NCBI GenBank assembly: GCA_963849095.1
Contig: CAWKGA010000008.1
Span: forward strand, 248,001-312,000
Direction: 5' to 3'
DNA: 64,000 bases
Origin: JASHUC01 sp963849095
GTDB taxonomy: Bacteria; Pseudomonadota; Gammaproteobacteria; Steroidobacterales; Steroidobacteraceae
Shown: piece by piece, positions 60,108 to 64,000 of the stretch
Layout of the letters: each line of letters begins with the position of its first letter
Position numbering within the stretch: position 1 is the stretch's first letter
Translations under genes and position numbers: made by a program
The notes under the pieces: generated by a model
What the model saw: the letters and a program-made list of their open reading frames with translations, nothing else
Database searches by the model: none
What the model was told of the DNA's origin: nothing

Positions 60108-60824
60108 CTACTTGGATCCCACCCGCGGCGGCACGATCCGGCCCGTCACGGGGTGGGGATAGTGGAACGGCATGATGAACGTCTGCGGCCACACGGGCGG
60201 GTCGGGACGCAGCTCGTCGGGGCCGCGCGGATTCTCGGGGTAGAGGGTGGTGTAGGGGGAGACCATCAGCGGCTCGAGCCCCGAGTGCGCCCAGCCCTGC
60301 TCGAGCCTCGCCTGGTAGACGATGCGGTAGTCGAAGACCTGGATCTTCCAGACCCCGTCCTCCTTCACGTACTGGTTCTCGTAGATTCCCGCCTCGAGAA
60401 ACTGGGCGGGGATACGGGGTGGCGCGTCCGTCTTGCTCTCGTGCACGCCTCCCTGCAAGAAGCAGCGGAACCTCCCCCTTGCCGTCTTGCGGTCGGGCGC
60501 CACATCGACGATGTCCTGGGCGAGGATGTGCTCGAACAGCATTCCGTAGGCCGGCCCGTCGAGTCCGGATGCCCCGCCGTACAGGCGCCGCGCGCCCCGC
60601 TTGCCGCGGAAGATGCCGTTCATGAAGTAGAGAACGGCGTCCTCCGCGAAGAGATCGACGATCTCGGCGAACAGGCACTTGTCCATGTAGTAGCCGTACT
60701 TGAATTGCAGCGTGCGGACGGCGTGGATGTCCGCCTGGATGCCCACCTCGGCCCTCAAGGCCTCGAGCTCCTGCCGCATCTGCTCAAGCTGCCGCGACAG
60801 GTCGAGCGGATCACCGGCGGTCAT
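60108..60824 (-). CDS. NTF2/SnoaL-like protein, copy 1
   Basis: 238 residues from ATG 60824 (GGGAGAG upstream), after a short N-terminal coiled coil (LSRQLEQMRQELEALRAEVG). The NTF2-like domain shows VRTLQFKYGYYMDKCLFAEI, DAVLYFMNGIFRGKRGARRL, DIVDVAPDRKTARGRFRCF, and GVWKIQVFDYRIVYQA. It is a clear paralog of the gene at 61778 with the C-terminal ending PF-HYPHPVTG. The start overlaps the SDR stop by 14 bases. NTF2-like enzymes include dehydratases, isomerases and hydratases; the reaction is unknown. Confidence 0.85.
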   Translation of the reverse strand: MTAGDPLDLSRQLEQMRQELEALRAEVGIQADIHAVRTLQFKYGYYMDKCLFAEIVDLFAEDAVLYFMNGIFRGKRGARRLYGGASGLDGPAYGMLFEHILAQDIVDVAPDRKTARGRFRCFLQGGVHESKTDAPPRIPAQFLEAGIYENQYVKEDGVWKIQVFDYRIVYQARLEQGWAHSGLEPLMVSPYTTLYPENPRGPDELRPDPPVWPQTFIMPFHYPHPVTGRIVPPRVGSK

Positions 60825-61653
60825 GCGTCTCTCCCGCGAGGCTCCGCGCGCGCTCCTCGAGCGCCTGGCGCCGCATCGCCTCGATGTCGTCGCCGAGCTC
60901 CATGTAGCGTCCGGAGAGCGCATCGAAGCGGCCCGAGGCGAGGTCGAGACAGCGCTGCACGCAGCGCGCGAGGTCGGCATCCCGGCCGGGAGAGCCCTGT
61001 TGCTCGCGGAGTCGAGCGACCATGCCGGGAAGCCAGCGATGCGCGTCGGGCGAATTCATCGTTTCCTCGGCGATGCCCGTGAACACGAATCCCGGGTCGA
61101 TCGCGAACACGCTCACGCCGAGATCCCGGGTCTCCGCGGCGACCTCCGCGGTGATGCGCGTCTGCGCAATCTTGCCGACGCAGTACGCCGATAAGTAAGG
61201 GGCGACGAGGCGGCTCGCGATGGCCGAGATGATGATGACGCGGCCGGCGCGCCGTTGGGTCATGCCCGGCAGGACCCGCTGCAGATACAGGAACGGCGCG
61301 CGGATGTGCACCTGCTGGGCCGCCCACCAGGCATCCGGGTCCACGGTCCACATCGGCCCGAACGGTCCGGGAACGCCGGCATTGCTCACGAGCAGGCTGA
61401 CCGGACCCCACTGCTTCTCCGTCGCCGCCACCACGCGGTCCACGTCGTCGGGCCGGGTGACATCGCCGGCGACCGGGAGCGCACGGCCGCCCGCGGCCGT
61501 GATGTCCGCCGCCGCCGCATCGAGCTCCGCACGCGTGCGCGACGTGACCGTGACCGCCGCGCCCTCCCGCGCGAACCCGAGCGCAATCGCCTTGCCGAAG
61601 CCGCGGCCTGCACCGGTCACCACCGCGACCTCGCCTGCGAGCTGACCTGCCAT
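60811..61653 (-). CDS. Short-chain dehydrogenase/reductase
   Basis: 280 residues from ATG 61653. Cofactor motif VVTGAGRGFGKAIALGFA, SNAGVPGPFG, catalytic Ser in IIISAIASRLVAPY and YxxxK in SAYCVGKIAQT. Nucleotide specificity is not clear; Thr/Arg after beta-2 (VTSRTRAEL) suggests NADP. It is co-transcribed with copy 1 of the NTF2-like gene (14-base overlap) and divergent from copy 2. Confidence 0.9.
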   Translation of the reverse strand: MAGQLAGEVAVVTGAGRGFGKAIALGFAREGAAVTVTSRTRAELDAAAADITAAGGRALPVAGDVTRPDDVDRVVAATEKQWGPVSLLVSNAGVPGPFGPMWTVDPDAWWAAQQVHIRAPFLYLQRVLPGMTQRRAGRVIIISAIASRLVAPYLSAYCVGKIAQTRITAEVAAETRDLGVSVFAIDPGFVFTGIAEETMNSPDAHRWLPGMVARLREQQGSPGRDADLARCVQRCLDLASGRFDALSGRYMELGDDIEAMRRQALEERARSLAGETHDRR

Positions 61654-61777
61654 GGGTGGGGCTTCCTCGTAGCTTTGGGCCGAGGGGGGACAGTGTAAGC
61701 CAGCGGCACCTTCGCGGCAGCCCGCGGGGCACTCGCGGCGATCTGGTAGAGTGGCCGGCGCATCGCGAGGATTGCCC

Positions 61778-62476
61778 ATGAGCGACAACGACAAAGTCGA
61801 GGCTCTGCGTGCCGAGGTCGAGAGGCTCACTCGCCAGGTCGCGGCAATCGAGGACGCCCAGGCGGTGCGCCGGGTACAGTTCGCGTACGGCTACTACATG
61901 GACAAGGGGCTGTACCAGGAAGTCGTCGATCTGTTTGCCGACGACGGTGAAGTGCGCTTCATGGGCGGCATCTTCCGGGGCAAGCACCGGGGGGTGAGGC
62001 GGCTCTACATCGACCGCTTCCGCACGACGTTCACGCATGGCCACAACGGTCCCGCCTACGGCTTCATGCTGGAGCACCTGCAACTCCAAGACATCGTGGA
62101 CGTGGCCCCCGACCGCAAGACGGCGCGGGGTCGCTTCCGAGCCTTCATGCAGGCCGGCAGCCACATGAGCAAGACGGATCGCGTCGCCGCCCTGCCGCTG
62201 CAGTGGTGGGAAGCCGGCGTCTACGAGAATACCTACGTGAGAGAGGACGGGGTCTGGAAGATCAAGGTCCTGAACTACTGCCTCTCCTGGCAGGCTGATT
62301 ACGAGAAGGGCTGGGCGCACAGCGAGCCGCACGAGGGGCCGTTCTTCAAGAAGACCTATCCGGAGGATCCCGGCGGCCCCGACGAGATCACGCCGCAGCG
62401 CCCCGCGTTCTGGCCGGACACGGCCGTGGTCCCCTTCCATTTCCCGCATCCGGTGACGGGGAAGCCGCATGAGTAA
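61778..62476 (+). CDS. NTF2/SnoaL-like protein, copy 2
   Basis: 232 residues from ATG 61778 (GCGAGG upstream); an earlier ATG at 61751 lacks a good site. N-terminal helix VEALRAEVERLTRQVAAIED, then VRRVQFAYGYYMDKGLYQEV, RFMGGIFRGKHRGVRRLYID, DIVDVAPDRKTARGRFRAFM and GVWKIKVLNYCLSWQA. It matches copy 1 along its whole length. The stop lies eight bases inside the following oxygenase gene, so the two are translationally coupled. Confidence 0.87.
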   Translation: MSDNDKVEALRAEVERLTRQVAAIEDAQAVRRVQFAYGYYMDKGLYQEVVDLFADDGEVRFMGGIFRGKHRGVRRLYIDRFRTTFTHGHNGPAYGFMLEHLQLQDIVDVAPDRKTARGRFRAFMQAGSHMSKTDRVAALPLQWWEAGVYENTYVREDGVWKIKVLNYCLSWQADYEKGWAHSEPHEGPFFKKTYPEDPGGPDEITPQRPAFWPDTAVVPFHFPHPVTGKPHE

Positions 62477-63911
62477 CCGATTTCCCGAGACGATGGACTT
62501 CATCGGCTACAACGAGCCCTCGCGCGTCGAATGCGAGATCTTCGATCTCGTCGTGGAGGGGACTATCCCCGCCGAGATCCGCGGCTCCTGGTACCAGTGC
62601 GTCCCCGACCCGCAGTTTCCCCCGATGCTGGGACATGACACGTACCTGAGCGGCGACGGCGTGGTTCGCATGCTGCGCTTCGACGGCGCCCACGTCGACT
62701 TCAGGCAGCGCTACATCCAATCGGAGCGCTGGAAGAGCGAGCGCGCTGCGCGCCGCTCTCTCTACGGCCTGTATCGCAACCCCTACACGGACGACCCGAG
62801 CGTGCGCGGCAAGTCGCGCGCCGTGTACAACACCACGCCCATCTACCACGGCGGGCGGCTGCTCGCGCTGAAGGAGGACAGCCACGCCATGGAACTCGAT
62901 CCCCGGACGCTCGAGACGCTCGGGGAGTGGGACTACGAGGGGCGCTTGCGCAGCGAGACGATGACCGCGCACACCCGGCTCGACCTTCAGACCGGCGAGC
63001 TGCTGTTCTTCGGCTACGAGGCGAGCGGGCTCGCCTCGCGGGACGTGGCGTACTGCGTGGCGGACCGCAACGGGACGCTCGTCCGCGAGGAGTGGTTCGA
63101 AGTGCCGTACTGCTCGCAGATGCACGACTTCGCGGCGACGAAGGAGCACGTGATCTTTCCGGTGTTTCCGACGACCGCGGACCTCGGCCGCCTGAAGGCG
63201 GGCGGCCCGCACTGGGTCTGGGAGCCTGGCAAGCCGACGTTCGTCGGCATCATGCCGCGTGACGGGAGCGTTGAGGACCTGCGCTGGTTCCGCGGCCCCG
63301 CATGTATGGCGTATCACTTCATGAACGCGCATACCGAGGGCAGCCGGGTGCATCTCGACTTCGGTTATAGCAAGGTCAATCCCTTCCCATTCATCCGGGA
63401 GGCCTCGGGGGTTGAGGCTCGGCCCGAGGACTTGGCCGGCGGTCTCGTCCGGTGGACATTCAACCTCGCGAAGCCCGGCGAGCAGTGGGAGGAGTCCGTG
63501 CTCGGGCCCGGCGGCGACATGCCGCGCGTCGCCGACCGCGACATGCTCGTCGATTACGCGATCGGCTACTACCAGGCCTTCGATCCGGGCGTCGGTCCGC
63601 CGCTCCTCGCGGGGCCCGTCGGCCCCGGCTTCAACACGATCTTGCGCCTCGAGCTCGCGAGCGGAAAGCTTGCGCGTCTGCCCATGGACCGGCGCTCCAC
63701 CGTGCAGGAGCACGTTCACATTCCTTCGAAGCAGCCGGGCCACGAAGGCTATCTCGCCTTCCTCGTCGATCTGCACGATGAACGCCGGACCGAAATGTTC
63801 GTGGTGGAGGCCGCGCGCCTCGAGCGCGGCCCGATTGCGCGCATCCAGATTCCGCTCCGGTTGCGGGTCGGCGTGCACGGCAACTGGGTGCCGGCCGAGG
63901 CGCTCGACTGA
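62469..63911 (+). CDS. Carotenoid-cleavage-type oxygenase (RPE65/lignostilbene dioxygenase family)
   Basis: 480-residue non-haem Fe(II) seven-bladed propeller enzyme. The four expected iron-ligand histidines are visible: His168 in MTAHTR, His219 in SQMHDF, His283 in YHFMNAH and His470 in VGVHGNW. The N-terminal GSWYQCVPDPQFPPMLGHDT and LSGDGVVRMLRFDGAHV are family-typical. Relatives cleave stilbenes such as lignostilbene, or carotenoids. In a genome with a lig pathway a lignostilbene-type role is attractive but unproven. It overlaps the NTF2-like copy 2 by eight bases. Confidence 0.92.
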   Translation: MSNRFPETMDFIGYNEPSRVECEIFDLVVEGTIPAEIRGSWYQCVPDPQFPPMLGHDTYLSGDGVVRMLRFDGAHVDFRQRYIQSERWKSERAARRSLYGLYRNPYTDDPSVRGKSRAVYNTTPIYHGGRLLALKEDSHAMELDPRTLETLGEWDYEGRLRSETMTAHTRLDLQTGELLFFGYEASGLASRDVAYCVADRNGTLVREEWFEVPYCSQMHDFAATKEHVIFPVFPTTADLGRLKAGGPHWVWEPGKPTFVGIMPRDGSVEDLRWFRGPACMAYHFMNAHTEGSRVHLDFGYSKVNPFPFIREASGVEARPEDLAGGLVRWTFNLAKPGEQWEESVLGPGGDMPRVADRDMLVDYAIGYYQAFDPGVGPPLLAGPVGPGFNTILRLELASGKLARLPMDRRSTVQEHVHIPSKQPGHEGYLAFLVDLHDERRTEMFVVEAARLERGPIARIQIPLRLRVGVHGNWVPAEALD

Positions 63912-63952
63912 AGCGTATCTCATGGCGACGTGCGGTCGCAGGAGGATCGGAC

Positions 63953-64000
63953 ATGTCGACACCGGTTCAGCCGAGCTCGACCCTCGCGGCAGGCGCGACT
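63953..64000 (+). CDS. 5' end of an unidentified gene, cut by window edge
   Basis: ATG 63953 preceded by AGGAGG with seven-base spacing; 16 codons (MSTPVQPSSTLAAGAT) are visible. It follows the oxygenase by 41 bp in the same direction and is probably part of that operon. Too short to name. Confidence 0.55.
   Translation, partial: MSTPVQPSSTLAAGAT

Noticed and set aside
1..64000. Search for CRISPR repeats, insertion sequences, integrases, rRNA and riboswitches
   Set aside because: No regular spaced repeats, transposase/integrase motifs or recognisable RNA genes were seen by eye.

Overview
The window is high-GC chromosomal DNA, probably from a gammaproteobacterium. The left end carries the order typical of that class: pepA-holC-valS on the minus strand, divergent from lptF-lptG. 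A bacterial RIO-type kinase, a DeaD-like helicase and a large load of aromatic and terpenoid catabolism genes suggest an environmental lineage (Nevskiales/Steroidobacter-like is my guess). I see no transposase, integrase, CRISPR array, rRNA or complete tRNA.

Layout. 1-6.7 kb: housekeeping block (valS partial, holC, pepA, lptF, lptG). 6.7-22.5 kb: a nearly complete protocatechuate 4,5-cleavage (lig) pathway. LigAB opens the ring, LigC makes 2-pyrone-4,6-dicarboxylate, LigI opens the lactone, LigJ hydrates and LigK splits the product to pyruvate and oxaloacetate. A frameshifted aldehyde dehydrogenase, a flavin monooxygenase and a C4-dicarboxylate symporter accompany it. No LigU tautomerase gene is visible. 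deaD, a RIO kinase, a methyltransferase and a FAD oxidoreductase interrupt the set. 22.6-28.0 kb: a GldA/F/G-like ABC transporter with a DUF4340 protein, then a rhomboid protease. 28.2-33.8 kb: MFS carrier, acetoacetyl-CoA synthetase, aromatic aldehyde dehydrogenase and SDR.

33.8-39.2 kb is a conflict/toxin-antitoxin stretch: a TIR-TolB-TPR protein coupled to a broken M24 peptidase, a decayed Phd/VapC pair on the opposite strand, and an intact AbiEi/AbiEii pair. The AbiEii toxin appears to carry a C-terminal WYL-like domain. An extended -10 promoter and a dyad over the likely transcription start precede it.

39.5-43.2 kb holds a DUF1579 lipocalin-like protein, an M20 amidohydrolase, a Uma2 nuclease and a fatty-acid desaturase. 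43.4-53.3 kb is one long minus-strand array: BCCP, biotin carboxylase, three exported proteins each built of two NTF2-like halves (one frameshifted), a cupin, a TIM-barrel isomerase, TPP-dependent E1 alpha/beta, a free-standing 80-residue lipoyl domain and an amidohydrolase. It has a lipoyl arm without E2/E3 and a biotin arm without a carboxyltransferase, and is the best candidate here for an undescribed pathway. 53.5-64 kb holds further catabolic genes: aldehyde dehydrogenase, carboxylesterase, aldo/keto reductase, DUF3237, GMC oxidoreductase, two NTF2-like paralogs around an SDR, a carotenoid-cleavage-type oxygenase, and the first codons of one more gene.

Except for AbiEi, no dedicated transcriptional regulator is encoded, so control of the catabolic clusters must come from elsewhere. 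All identifications rest on reading motifs by eye. No database search was run.
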